Below, in pieces: positions 16,097 through 24,651 of a stretch of 64,000 bases of DNA. The position numbers and the translations under genes are program-made. The notes below the pieces were generated by a model. The model saw nothing but the letters and a program-made list of their open reading frames with translations, did no database searches and was not told where the DNA came from. The stretch comes from Planococcus maritimus (GTDB lineage: Bacteria; Bacillota; Bacilli; Bacillales_A; Planococcaceae), in assembly GCF_001592825.1 (NCBI RefSeq), contig NZ_LTZG01000041.1, forward strand, positions 1-64,000, given 5' to 3'. Numbering within the stretch: the stretch's first letter is position 1; each line of letters begins with the position of its first letter.

Positions 16097-17206
16097 ATGG
16101 TGCCAGAACAGCATTCGGATGTTGTGTTATTAAAAGAAATCGCCGAGCTGTTGAATGAAGAAACGAATATGGAACGCATGCTGAATGGTGCGATCAACAA
16201 ATTGTTGCAGAACTCCAATTTTGAGACGGCATGGATCTTTTTCATCGATCAAAAAGGCAAACACAGGCTTGTGGCACAAGCCAATTTGCCGGATGCGCTC
16301 GAGGAGAGAGACTGCCGTCATTTAACGAAAGGCGGCTGTTGGTGCGTCAAACGCTACCACGACGGCGATTTAGAAAAGGCATCGAATATCATCGCCTGCC
16401 AGCGCATCGAAAACGCCAAGGCAGCACATGGCAAAATCGGTAATATTACGCATCATGCGACCGTGCCGCTGCAGTCCGGCAAGGAAAAATTCGGCTTGCT
16501 GAATATCGCAGCAGCGGATACGGTGCGCTTTTCAAAAGATGAACTGGCTTTACTGGAATCGGTTGCGTTCCAAATCGGTTCCGCCATCAAGCGCATCGTC
16601 TTGACCAAACAAGAGCAAGAGCTGGCACTCGTCAAAGAGCGCAACCGGCTTGCGCGTGATTTGCACGATTCCGTCAATCAACTGCTGTTCTCGGTCACGT
16701 TGACGGCAAGGGGCGGCATTGAAATGGCGGAAGACGAAGCGCTAAAAAACACATTCGGCGACATTCAGCATCTCAGCCAGGAAGCGCTTAACGAAATGAG
16801 GGCATTGATCTGGCAATTGAGGCCGAAAGGATTAGAGAGCGGATTGATCGATGCCATCAAAGCATATGGAGAGATGCTCGGGCTGTCCATGGAAACGAAA
16901 GTCACAGGCGTCATCCAATTGCCATCGCGAACAGAAGAGACTTTGTTCCGCATCGCCCAGGAAGCGCTCAATAATGTACGCAAGCATGCGGGCACAAGCG
17001 CAGCCCAAATTTACGTCACGATGACTCCGACAGATGTCTTGTTGGTCATCAGGGATGAAGGACTCGGCTTTTCCCCGGCACACGGAGCGATCCCGTCGAT
17101 CGGCATACAGAGCATACGCGACCGGGCGAAAGCTGAAGGCGGGACGGCTGACTGGTCGAGTGAACTAAGCAAAGGAACGGAAATCCTTGTACGGATTCCG
17201 TATTGA
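16097..17206 (+). CDS. yhcY: GAF-domain sensor histidine kinase YhcY (AirS-like)
   Basis: 369 aa, cytoplasmic, no transmembrane segment. GAF domain about 20-165, HisKA_3 dimerisation domain with His190 (ARDLHDSVNQLL) and a NarL-type HATPase domain to the end (NVRKHA, DEGLGF). Four cysteines in the GAF domain (73, 81, 83, 101; C-x7-C-x-C-x17-C) match the arrangement in the Staphylococcus aureus AirS/YhcS kinase, which holds an oxygen- and redox-sensitive Fe-S cluster. AGGAGGGG sets the start at 16097. Twelve bases before the regulator gene. Confidence 0.9.
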   Translation: MVPEQHSDVVLLKEIAELLNEETNMERMLNGAINKLLQNSNFETAWIFFIDQKGKHRLVAQANLPDALEERDCRHLTKGGCWCVKRYHDGDLEKASNIIACQRIENAKAAHGKIGNITHHATVPLQSGKEKFGLLNIAAADTVRFSKDELALLESVAFQIGSAIKRIVLTKQEQELALVKERNRLARDLHDSVNQLLFSVTLTARGGIEMAEDEALKNTFGDIQHLSQEALNEMRALIWQLRPKGLESGLIDAIKAYGEMLGLSMETKVTGVIQLPSRTEETLFRIAQEALNNVRKHAGTSAAQIYVTMTPTDVLLVIRDEGLGFSPAHGAIPSIGIQSIRDRAKAEGGTADWSSELSKGTEILVRIPY

Positions 17207-17218
17207 AGGAGTGGCAAG

Positions 17219-17854
17219 ATGAGAGTACTGATTGCGGATGATCATCATGTAGTAAGAAGAGGGCTGCTGTTTTTCTTGAAAACGCAGAAAGACATTGAAG
17301 TAGTGGGGGAAGCGGCGAATGGTGTCGAAGCTGTCAAAATGGCGGGTGAGCTGCAGCCGGACATCGTCTTGATGGATCTGGTCATGCCGGAAATGGACGG
17401 CATCGAAGCGACACGGAATATCAAAGCGTCTTATCCGGAGATTATTGTTTTGATGCTGACAAGCTTTTCCGACCGTGACCATATCTTGCCGGCAATTGAG
17501 GCAGGGGCAGCTGGTTATCAGCTAAAAGACATCGAACCGGATGAACTCGTCGAATCGCTGCGCAGTTTGATGCGCGGGGAGAATACGCTGCATCCGAAAG
17601 CGTCCTCGGAACTGGCAAAAGCTCCGGAAGCCCCGCCGCCGCATATTTTGCATCCGTTGACGCCAAGGGAAGCAGAAGTGCTTGCGGAGTTAACGAAGGG
17701 GAAAAGCAACCGAGAAGTGGCGTCTGCTTTGTTCGTGACGGAGAAGACAGTGAAGACGCATATTTCCAATATTTTTAATAAACTCGAAGTCCAAGATCGG
17801 ACGCAAGCAGCACTTTATGCGGTAAAGCACGGATTGACAAAATATGTTAATTGA
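17219..17854 (+). CDS. yhcZ: NarL/FixJ response regulator YhcZ (AirR-like)
   Basis: 211 aa. Receiver domain (1-120) with acidic pocket ADD at 6-8, phospho-acceptor Asp53 (VLMDLVMPEMDG), Thr/Ser and Lys switch residues (MLTSF, LKD); LuxR-type helix-turn-helix at about 145-205 (LTPREAEVLAELTKGKSN...TVKTHISNIFNKL). AAGGAG precedes the ATG. Partner of the adjacent kinase; in S. aureus the related AirR controls respiration and cell-wall genes. Own targets unknown. Confidence 0.92.
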   Translation: MRVLIADDHHVVRRGLLFFLKTQKDIEVVGEAANGVEAVKMAGELQPDIVLMDLVMPEMDGIEATRNIKASYPEIIVLMLTSFSDRDHILPAIEAGAAGYQLKDIEPDELVESLRSLMRGENTLHPKASSELAKAPEAPPPHILHPLTPREAEVLAELTKGKSNREVASALFVTEKTVKTHISNIFNKLEVQDRTQAALYAVKHGLTKYVN

Positions 17855-17861
17855 AGGAAGC

Positions 17862-17899
17862 AAAAAAGACTGCCGGATTTTTCATCCGGCAGTCTTTTA
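17862..17899. terminator. Bidirectional terminator between yhcZ and rsgA
   Basis: Stem AAAAGACTGCCGGAT/ATCCGGCAGTCTTTT with a TTTTC loop. Confidence 0.9.
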
Positions 17900-18952
17900 T
17901 CTCTTCTTGATGGGGCGGCTGCGGTATTCTTTTGTGCGCTGTTTCCATACTGCACGTTCTGCCTGTTGCTTGGCAGCATCGCTTTTTCGCTCGATATAGT
18001 CGAGTTCACGCAGTAATTTCAAATAGCTCGCATAGCGGTCTTCCGGCAATTCGCCGGAAGCGAGTGCCGATTGAATGCGACAGCCGGGTTCTTGCTGGTG
18101 GCTGCAATCGCGAAAACGGCATTCGTCAGCAAGGCTCGTGATGTCTTGAAAGCTTGCCTCAAGCCCGTCAGCGGAATCGCCTAGCTGAAATTCGCGCATG
18201 CCTGGTGTATCGATCAGTAAGCCGCCGCCTGGCAGCAACACCAGTTCGCGATGCGTTGTCGTGTGCCGCCCTTTGCTGTCGTCTTCCCGGATCTCCTGCA
18301 CGGCCATTTTATCGCTATGAGTCAAAGCGTTGATCAGCGAAGATTTGCCGACCCCTGATGAGCCGAGCAATGCGCCGGTTTTGCCATTCGTCAAATAGCG
18401 GTCAAAAGCTTCCATGCCCGCCCCCGTTACAGCCGACACGGCAAACGCATCGACGCCAAAAGCGGTATCAGCGACTTCTTTCAAGTAAACCAAAGGGTCC
18501 TCGCATTGGTCGCTTTTGGTCAGCACGACGACCGGCATGGCGCCTGAATCCCAGGCAGCGACCATATAGCGCTCCAAACGGCGGACGTTAAAATCATGAT
18601 TGAGGGACATGACCAAAAACACATAGTCGAGATTGACGGCAATGGTCTGCATCTCCGACGTTTCCCCGGCCGCTTTTCGCGTGAAGTGTGAACTTCTTGG
18701 CATGAGGTGGTGGATGATGCCTTTGTCTTCTCCAGGCATTTGTTCGAGTGCCACCCAGTCACCGACACAAGGGAATTCATCGCGGTTATGGCTATGGCGG
18801 TAAGTTCCGGATAAAGTTGCTGGCCATTCACCGAAATCGGTCATAACGCGGTAACTGCTTTTGTGTTCGAGAATGATGCGGCCCGGTATTTTCTGTTCAG
18901 GCAATGTTTGTGCGAATGATTCGTTCCATCCGTATTGGGTAATAATTGACAA
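17897..18952 (-). CDS. rsgA: Ribosome small-subunit GTPase A (RsgA-type)
   Basis: 351 aa circularly permuted GTPase that helps late 30S maturation. OB fold about 20-80; G4 TKSD (145-148), G1 P-loop GSSGVGKS (197-204), G3 DTPGMREF, then a zinc knuckle CRFRDCSHQQEPGC. The order G4-G1-G3 confirms the permutation. Starts with TTG at 18952, six bases after AGGAGGAAG. The longer N-terminus and C-terminal Lys/Arg tail differ from YloQ, so this may be a second RsgA paralogue. Its leader has a uORF and two terminators. Confidence 0.9.
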   Translation of the reverse strand: MSIITQYGWNESFAQTLPEQKIPGRIILEHKSSYRVMTDFGEWPATLSGTYRHSHNRDEFPCVGDWVALEQMPGEDKGIIHHLMPRSSHFTRKAAGETSEMQTIAVNLDYVFLVMSLNHDFNVRRLERYMVAAWDSGAMPVVVLTKSDQCEDPLVYLKEVADTAFGVDAFAVSAVTGAGMEAFDRYLTNGKTGALLGSSGVGKSSLINALTHSDKMAVQEIREDDSKGRHTTTHRELVLLPGGGLLIDTPGMREFQLGDSADGLEASFQDITSLADECRFRDCSHQQEPGCRIQSALASGELPEDRYASYLKLLRELDYIERKSDAAKQQAERAVWKQRTKEYRSRPIKKR

Positions 18953-18980
18953 TGTAACTTCCTCCTATAAAAACGCATAA

Positions 18981-19017
18981 TAAAAAACCATGGCTGCAAT
19001 AATGCTTGCCATGGTTT
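18981..19017 (-). terminator. Second leader terminator before rsgA
   Basis: Ten-pair stem AAACCATGGC/GCCATGGTTT with a 13-base loop, followed on the minus strand by TTTATTATG. It lies between the uORF terminator and the rsgA ribosome site. Confidence 0.72.
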
Positions 19018-19029
19018 CCGCGCGTTAGG

Positions 19030-19055
19030 AAAAAAGCGTATCGTCAGCGATACAC
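19030..19055 (-). terminator. uORF-overlapping terminator/attenuator before rsgA
   Basis: Minus strand: GTGTATCG/CGATACGC (one G-T pair), four-base loop, then TTTTTT. The 5' arm encodes the last codons of the uORF, and its TGA stop (19044-19046) sits in the loop, so a ribosome near the uORF end would block the hairpin. Confidence 0.75.
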
Positions 19056-19118
19056 AGAGGGAGGCACCATAGCAAACACTATTAAGTTACGGATTGCACG
19101 AACTGAAATAGCCACCAT
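19044..19118 (-). CDS. 24-codon leader ORF upstream of rsgA
   Basis: ATG at 19118 with AGGTGAGG four to five bases upstream, stop TGA at 19044. The peptide starts MVAISVRAIRN and ends FAMVPPSVYR; the Pro-Pro pair at codons 19-20 is a likely pausing site. A consensus promoter lies 32 bases ahead. No protein family recognised. Inferred role: translation of this ORF sets whether transcription reads through into rsgA. Confidence 0.65.
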   Translation of the reverse strand: MVAISVRAIRNLIVFAMVPPSVYR

Positions 19119-19149
19119 AATACCTCACCTCTTTCCATTAGTTACACCC

Positions 19150-19178
19150 ATCATACCGGTAATTAAATGGCAGGTCAA
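19150..19178 (-). promoter_or_regulatory. Promoter of the rsgA leader transcript
   Basis: Minus strand TTGACC (19173-19178), 17-base spacer, TATGAT (19150-19155). Near-consensus sigma-A elements about 200 bases before rsgA, directly ahead of the leader ORF. Confidence 0.82.
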
Positions 19179-19346
19179 CGTTTTTTTAGAGTATTACGAC
19201 AATGGAGTGACAAGCGAGCGCTTTCCACCAGCAAGATTATGTGGACAGGCAGAGCTGATGGGCTGCGATGGCGCGTGGCCAGCGTTTGTACCAATTAGAA
19301 TAAGGGAACAGGGGAATAGGACATTATCTTATCAAGGGGGGAAGTC

Positions 19347-20657
19347 ATGAAAAAAATTTTCTATAATTGGCGGGAAAAACTATGGGTGACGCCTGCTATC
19401 TATAGCTTCCTTGCCATCTTATTATCCATCGCCTTTTTTTACGTAGATTTATTGCTTGTCCAGCAATACCAAGAATTCATTCCGGATATTTTGTTAACGA
19501 ATGTGCAATTGGCCCAGACAATCATGGGAGCGCTCGCAGGTGCGTTATTAACGATGACAACCTTTACGTTCTCTACCATACTCGTCGTCTTGACGATGTA
19601 TTCCTCTCAGTTCTCACCGCGAACCTTGAAAAATTTCGTCCATGACCGGCTGACTTGGCGCGTATTGGGTGTGTTTTTGGGCGGGTTCATCTACAATACG
19701 CTGTCATTGATGTTCATGCGAGACGCGCTCTATACACATGATGTCATCTCGACTTTCGTCGGCATTGTCATTGCGTTTTTCTGTCTGTCGACGTTCGCTT
19801 ATTTTATTCACCATATTGCGACGAATGTGCAAGTCGAGAAGTTGATTCAAGAGCTCGAGGAAGATGCTGAACGAATTATCGACAGTTATGGTGAAAAGCA
19901 GAAGCAAGAAATGGAAATTGAATCAGAATGGAATCCAGACGGTTTTGTCGAGACAATCACGGCTGAAAATGACGGCTATATTCAATTTCTGTATTTTGAC
20001 AAGCTGACAGACTATGCCGTAGAACACAATCTGGAAGTAGAAATTTTTCATGGCATCGGTTCCTATGTTCATGAACAGACGGCTTTATTCCGTGTTTATC
20101 AACGTGAGCAGGACGAAATTGATCTGCACCGATTTATCACGATCGGCACCGAACGGACGACCGATCAGGACCTGGACTTTGCCATTCAAAAAATGGTGGA
20201 AGTTGCGCTCAGGGCCATTTCGCCAGGCATCAATGACCCGAACACAGCGAACGGCATCATCATCCGTATCGGGCGGTTGCTGGGGAAAGTCAGCCATCTG
20301 GAAACAGGGACCATTACCATCACGGACGATCAGCAAAAAGATCGCATACGGTATCCCTTCTTTACTTTCGATCAGTTTCTGTATCTGACCTTCCATCAGC
20401 TGATCCATTACGGCAAAGAAGATGTTTCGGTGGTGGCAGCTATCTTCGAAGCGTTGACAAACACGGCACAAATATCGAAATCAGCGCGCCATGAAGCCAT
20501 TTGGGAAACGCAACTGCATGTCCTGGAACATTTAGAGGGCTCACCATTTAAACGTTTGGATCGGCGTTTTATCCAAGGGAAATTGGACATACTGGCACAA
20601 GTGATGGACCGTCGTCCTGTTCTGCTAAGTGATTACCTGCTCGATCAGGAAGCATAA
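19347..20657 (+). CDS. DUF2254 membrane protein
   Basis: 436 aa. Four transmembrane helices in the first 160 residues (about 17-36, 57-82, 103-120, 133-152), then a soluble part of about 270 residues. The blocks GALAGALLTMTTFTFSTILVVLT and ALRAISPGINDPNTANGII are typical of DUF2254, a family of unknown function. GGGGGGAAG precedes the ATG. The MscS gene follows 44 bases later with no terminator, so the two may be co-transcribed. Confidence 0.85.
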   Translation: MKKIFYNWREKLWVTPAIYSFLAILLSIAFFYVDLLLVQQYQEFIPDILLTNVQLAQTIMGALAGALLTMTTFTFSTILVVLTMYSSQFSPRTLKNFVHDRLTWRVLGVFLGGFIYNTLSLMFMRDALYTHDVISTFVGIVIAFFCLSTFAYFIHHIATNVQVEKLIQELEEDAERIIDSYGEKQKQEMEIESEWNPDGFVETITAENDGYIQFLYFDKLTDYAVEHNLEVEIFHGIGSYVHEQTALFRVYQREQDEIDLHRFITIGTERTTDQDLDFAIQKMVEVALRAISPGINDPNTANGIIIRIGRLLGKVSHLETGTITITDDQQKDRIRYPFFTFDQFLYLTFHQLIHYGKEDVSVVAAIFEALTNTAQISKSARHEAIWETQLHVLEHLEGSPFKRLDRRFIQGKLDILAQVMDRRPVLLSDYLLDQEA

Positions 20658-20701
20658 ACAGAACTCATGCCTTTTGAATGCTACAGGAAAAGGAGGGAAT
20701 T

Positions 20702-21760
20702 ATGAAAGATTGGCGATGGCTTGAAGGGATTGACGTGTTGAAAGACTTGTCTGTAGCCGAAATTTTTCTGTTTTTTTTGTATTTAGTGTGTATAGTAATC
20801 GGGAAATGGCTAGCCCAATTTGTTTTAAAACGAGTGATCAGCCATAAGAGCTACCAAGAGAGAGTTTATCCTATTGTTGAAGATGTATTAAATTGGTTGG
20901 CCTTTTACGCTGGCATTTTATTGTTCTTGTTCTATTTTTTGGAAGAAGAGTGGCTGAAGACGCCTTTTTATGAAACGGAAGGGGTAGACGTCTCTATTCT
21001 CTTAATTGTAGTCGCGATCATGATCGTTACTTTTTCTAGCCGTGTCGTCAAAGCATTCAATCGGTTTGTCATGCCTTATGTTTACGGGCAGTTCGATGTA
21101 GAGCTTGGCACGAGCTATACGATTAATCGGCTCATTTACTACACCGTCATGTTCTTAGCGATTGCCATCAGTTTTACACTTGTCGGCCTGGATTTACGGG
21201 CGGTCGGCGTGGTCTTCAGTGTGCTCGGCATCGGTATCGGTTTTGGTGTCCGCAATATTGCCGCGAACTTCGTGTCGGGCATTATCATTTTATTCGAACG
21301 GCCAATGGAAGTCGGCGAAATGGTCGAGATCGACAAAAAAATTGGGCGCATCACTAAAATCAAATTGCGTTCGACTGTCGTCGAAACGCTAAAAGACGGC
21401 ACGCTTGTCGTACCAAATCAGTATTTCATCGAGCAGATTGTTAAGAACCGTTCGGGAGCGAAACTGTTCGCCCGTGTCACCGTCAGCGTCGAGTATGGCT
21501 TTGATACGGAATTGATCGAAGAGTTGCTGCTGCGAGCGGCGGAACGCGGGATTATCAAAGTCGACGGTGTGCCAGATGAAAAACCTGAGGCCCAGTTTAT
21601 CGACTTCCACAATTCCTCGATGGATTTTCAAGTGGAAGCCCGTGTACTGGATGTGGAAATGAAAGACCTGTTGGAAAGCCGAATTCGCCACGCCATCGCT
21701 GCCTTATTTGTGGAACATGGCATCCGCCTCGCATCACTGCCTAGTGAGCGGACGGAATAG
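20702..21760 (+). CDS. MscS-type mechanosensitive channel
   Basis: 352 aa. Four or five transmembrane helices in the first 200 residues; the pore helix and beta domain are recognisable in VVFSVLGIGIGFGVRNIAAN followed by GIIILFERPMEVGEMVEI and the KLRSTVVETLKDGTLVVPNQ beta strand region. Opens under membrane tension to release solutes in osmotic downshift. GGAGGG fixes the start at 20702. Behind a DUF2254 gene and ended by a strong terminator. Confidence 0.9.
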   Translation: MKDWRWLEGIDVLKDLSVAEIFLFFLYLVCIVIGKWLAQFVLKRVISHKSYQERVYPIVEDVLNWLAFYAGILLFLFYFLEEEWLKTPFYETEGVDVSILLIVVAIMIVTFSSRVVKAFNRFVMPYVYGQFDVELGTSYTINRLIYYTVMFLAIAISFTLVGLDLRAVGVVFSVLGIGIGFGVRNIAANFVSGIIILFERPMEVGEMVEIDKKIGRITKIKLRSTVVETLKDGTLVVPNQYFIEQIVKNRSGAKLFARVTVSVEYGFDTELIEELLLRAAERGIIKVDGVPDEKPEAQFIDFHNSSMDFQVEARVLDVEMKDLLESRIRHAIAALFVEHGIRLASLPSERTE

Positions 21761-21767
21761 AAGTACG

Positions 21768-21803
21768 AAAAAACGCCTGATCGCAAAAGATCAGGCGTTT
21801 TTT
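21768..21803. terminator. Terminator of the DUF2254-mscS unit
   Basis: Fifteen-pair stem AAAAAACGCCTGATC/GATCAGGCGTTTTTT with a six-base loop; also usable by the convergent gene at 21811. Confidence 0.92.
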
Positions 21804-21810
21804 CTCTGTA

Positions 21811-22374
21811 TCAAGGGGATTGGATTCGTGTGTATCCCCCGCCAGCTGTTTCCACGCGACGGGCCAAGGAGCTGTGCATTTCAAAAATCCGTCCGCCGGA
21901 GAATTCGAGCACGCTGCCGTCGTGGAAATAATAAGCGACAGACTCAATGGCACTGGCCCCATCTTGTTGGTGAAGGCGCTCTTCAACGCGTTCGAATTCA
22001 TCCCATGTGTAAGTGGAGGAGACTAAAGACAGAGGCGGGTTGTACGTGAAACGCTCGCTCGTCATATAATAATAATCCCCGAGCGACAAAGCGATCGCCA
22101 CAAATCCAATTGCTGCCGCAGCCCCAGCTAACAGCCAGGCAGTCAAAGGTTTTTCGATTAACGCTGCGATGAATAACGCAGCAGCCAGCAAGACCATGCC
22201 GCCTCCGCCAAGCACGAGCGACCAAAAGGAAGTGCCGACAAGTTCCGCCTCCGGTGTAATGAAAGCGACTTTTGCAGGGTAAAACACGGCTGCTGGGACA
22301 AATACAGCAGATAGCAGCAGAATGATGCCAAGCGTAATCAAAACAATTTTTTGCTGATCGTAAAAATCACCCAT
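21811..22374 (-). CDS. Membrane protein of unknown function
   Basis: 187 aa. Three transmembrane helices (about 10-33, 48-71, 77-98) and a C-terminal soluble domain of about 80 residues containing MTSERFTYNPPLS and YYFHDGSVLEFSGGRIFEM, which looks like a PH-like or bPH domain, though this is uncertain. Its start overlaps the end of the cation transporter gene by eight bases, so the two are translationally coupled. Confidence 0.75.
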   Translation of the reverse strand: MGDFYDQQKIVLITLGIILLLSAVFVPAAVFYPAKVAFITPEAELVGTSFWSLVLGGGGMVLLAAALFIAALIEKPLTAWLLAGAAAAIGFVAIALSLGDYYYMTSERFTYNPPLSLVSSTYTWDEFERVEERLHQQDGASAIESVAYYFHDGSVLEFSGGRIFEMHSSLARRVETAGGGYTRIQSP

Positions 22375-23266
22375 CGTCTTCGTCCTCCTCCATAGAGTAA
22401 TCCGGTTCTATATGTACGAGGACGACACAATTAGGTTTCACTTTCTGGATTTTCCGCTCGATTTCTTCGGTGATCCAGTGGCTTTCAATGACATTCAAAT
22501 AGGGAGCGACGCTGACAGTCAAATCGATGAACATGACATTGCCATGAGTGCGCCCTTTAAAGTCACGCAAGTCCAACACGCCAGGCACACGCCGAATGAC
22601 GACGGAGAGTGATTCAACGGCCTCTTCGTCAAATGCATCAGTCAAAGTCAAAACCGATTCACGGAAAATGTCCAAAGCTGTTTTGATAATGATCAGCCCG
22701 ACAAGAAAGGCTGTGATAGAATCGATCAGTGGCGCGCCAAAAATGGCCGCGATGATGCCGATTCCGGCCCCGATGCTGACAAGTGCATCGGAACGATTGT
22801 CGTAAGCAGCTGCCCGGACTGCAGCACTTTTGATTTCGTTGCTCAACTTCAAATTATAGCGGTAGACGCCATACATGATGGCTGCCGACAAAAACGCGAC
22901 GACAGCGGTCAGTGGAGACGGCGGGATGAGAGAGGGATTGAACACCGTTTTCACTGAATTTAACAGCACTTGCAGCCCGATAACTGCCATGATGAACGAA
23001 GCCAAGAGAGAAGCGATGGTTTCGGCCTTTAAATGGCCATAATGGTGATTATCGTCGGGTGGTTTTTGGGAAATTCGCAAGCCGATTAGCACAGCGACAG
23101 AAGCGACGATGTCAGTGACATTGTTTAGTCCGTCCGCTTTCAGCGCTTCGGATCCGCCCCAAAATCCGGCGCCAAGTTTGATGGCGCTTAAAAACAAATA
23201 AGCCCCGATGCTGAGCCAAGCGCCTTTTTCTCCTTTGCGAAGGTTATCGTATAATTCCATTGCCAT
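22367..23266 (-). CDS. CDF-family cation efflux protein
   Basis: 299 aa. Six transmembrane helices and a C-terminal cytoplasmic domain (from about 205). The metal-site motifs are in TM2 (ALKADGLNNVTD) and TM5 (AAYDNRSDAL); Asp/Asn at these positions fits the Mn2+-type subfamily of Bacillus MneP/MneS, rather than the His-containing zinc group. GGAG lies upstream of two closely spaced ATGs (23266 and 23260). Followed by the overlapping 187-aa membrane protein. Confidence 0.87.
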   Translation of the reverse strand: MAMELYDNLRKGEKGAWLSIGAYLFLSAIKLGAGFWGGSEALKADGLNNVTDIVASVAVLIGLRISQKPPDDNHHYGHLKAETIASLLASFIMAVIGLQVLLNSVKTVFNPSLIPPSPLTAVVAFLSAAIMYGVYRYNLKLSNEIKSAAVRAAAYDNRSDALVSIGAGIGIIAAIFGAPLIDSITAFLVGLIIIKTALDIFRESVLTLTDAFDEEAVESLSVVIRRVPGVLDLRDFKGRTHGNVMFIDLTVSVAPYLNVIESHWITEEIERKIQKVKPNCVVLVHIEPDYSMEEDEDDG

Positions 23267-23334
23267 TCATCTCCAGATTGGATTGTGGGGAAACGGAAAC
23301 GACCCTCCAAAAGAGGGCCGTATCGCATAAACTA

Positions 23335-24651
23335 TTATACAGGAAGATCTTCATCAGGTGCTTTTTGAGCTTCTAAATAAAGAATATGGTGGCCATCGAC
23401 TTCCCGGATGCGGAATTCGTATCCTTGTTCAATGATTTTCTGGCCTTCAACTGCGTCGAAATCCATATCCATAAACCAGCCACCGATTGTATCGATGTCT
23501 TCTTCGTCGATATTGATTCCAAGGATGGCGTTTACGGTGTTGAGCAATAGTTTGGCATTGAAAATATAATGGTTGTCGCCAAGCTTTTGGACATCGGGGG
23601 CTTCGTCGACGTCAAACTCATCCTGGATGTCGCCGACGATTTCTTCGAGTATGTCTTCGATGGTGACAAGACCGGAAGTGCCGCCGTATTCATCACGCAA
23701 GATAGCCATGTGGATGCGCTCGCGCTGAATTTTCAATAATAATTCATTGACCGGCACCGTTTCAATGACTTGAATCACTGGCTGAATAAAAGCGGAAACG
23801 GGCAAATTCCCGGTATCGGGGTTTTTCACGTAAGCGCTCAGCAAATGCTTCATGTTAACGACACCGAGGACATGGTCTTTGTCGCCGTCCGTAATCGGGT
23901 AGCGGGTAAATTGCTCGATGCCTTCTAATGTAAACACTTCGCGTAAACTCACATCGTGGGCGATGGTGCTCATCTCCATCCGCGGCACCATGATTTCTTT
24001 GGCGATGCGTTCATCGAATTCAAAGATGCGATTGACGTAGTCGTATTCAGACGCATTGATCTCTCCGCTCTTCAAGCTTTCAGACAGTAACAATTTCAAT
24101 TCTTCTTCGGTATGGCCCATTTCGCTGCGTGATAATTTTTGAATGCCGAACAATCCCGAAATCAGGCGGGCTATGGCACTGAAGAGAAAAATAAAAGGGA
24201 ACAATAGCCAGTAGGTAGCAGCGAGCGGTGCAGCGAACATTAAAATAGCACGCTCCGGGTTGCGAATGGCAAAGGTCTTCGGAAACAGCTCTCCGAACAC
24301 AACCAATAGCAAAGCCACAGCTAGAAATGCCGTCAAAAAGCTAATCCATCCAGCGCTTGTTGAAGCACCGGGGAAGTTGGCGGCAACGGGCACGAACATT
24401 TCCTGTATAAGCGCATGGCCGAGCCAGCCAAGCCCGAGTACCGATAAAGCCATGCCGACTTGACAGGTAAACAGATAGGTATCGGCATGTGTGGCAATTT
24501 TTATGGCGGCTTGCGCTTGTTTTTTGTGTTCAGCAATCGTTTCATCGAGACGGGATTTGCGAACATTGACAATGGCGTATTCACAAGCGGAAAAGAAAGC
24601 GGCAGAACTGATCAAAGCGGCGATTGCCGCTATTCGTATGGGAATGTCCAA
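23335..24651 (-). CDS. CorC/HlyC-type (DUF21-CBS) membrane protein
   Basis: 438 aa. DUF21/CNNM transmembrane domain (about 1-195), two CBS domains (about 215-335) and a C-terminal CorC/HlyC domain. The FGELFPKTFAIRNPER and EYGGTSGLVTIEDILEEIVGDI blocks are diagnostic. Family members are linked with Mg2+ export or homeostasis (e.g. MpfA). Starts with TTG at 24651, with AAAGGAG four bases upstream. Preceded by a nine-codon frame that has its own AGGAGG (see findings). Confidence 0.88.
   Translation of the reverse strand: MDIPIRIAAIAALISSAAFFSACEYAIVNVRKSRLDETIAEHKKQAQAAIKIATHADTYLFTCQVGMALSVLGLGWLGHALIQEMFVPVAANFPGASTSAGWISFLTAFLAVALLLVVFGELFPKTFAIRNPERAILMFAAPLAATYWLLFPFIFLFSAIARLISGLFGIQKLSRSEMGHTEEELKLLLSESLKSGEINASEYDYVNRIFEFDERIAKEIMVPRMEMSTIAHDVSLREVFTLEGIEQFTRYPITDGDKDHVLGVVNMKHLLSAYVKNPDTGNLPVSAFIQPVIQVIETVPVNELLLKIQRERIHMAILRDEYGGTSGLVTIEDILEEIVGDIQDEFDVDEAPDVQKLGDNHYIFNAKLLLNTVNAILGINIDEEDIDTIGGWFMDMDFDAVEGQKIIEQGYEFRIREVDGHHILYLEAQKAPDEDLPV

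Noticed and set aside
19006-19350. 114-aa plus-strand frame
   Set aside because: It reads antisense through the rsgA leader, including both terminators and the promoter, and has odd composition.
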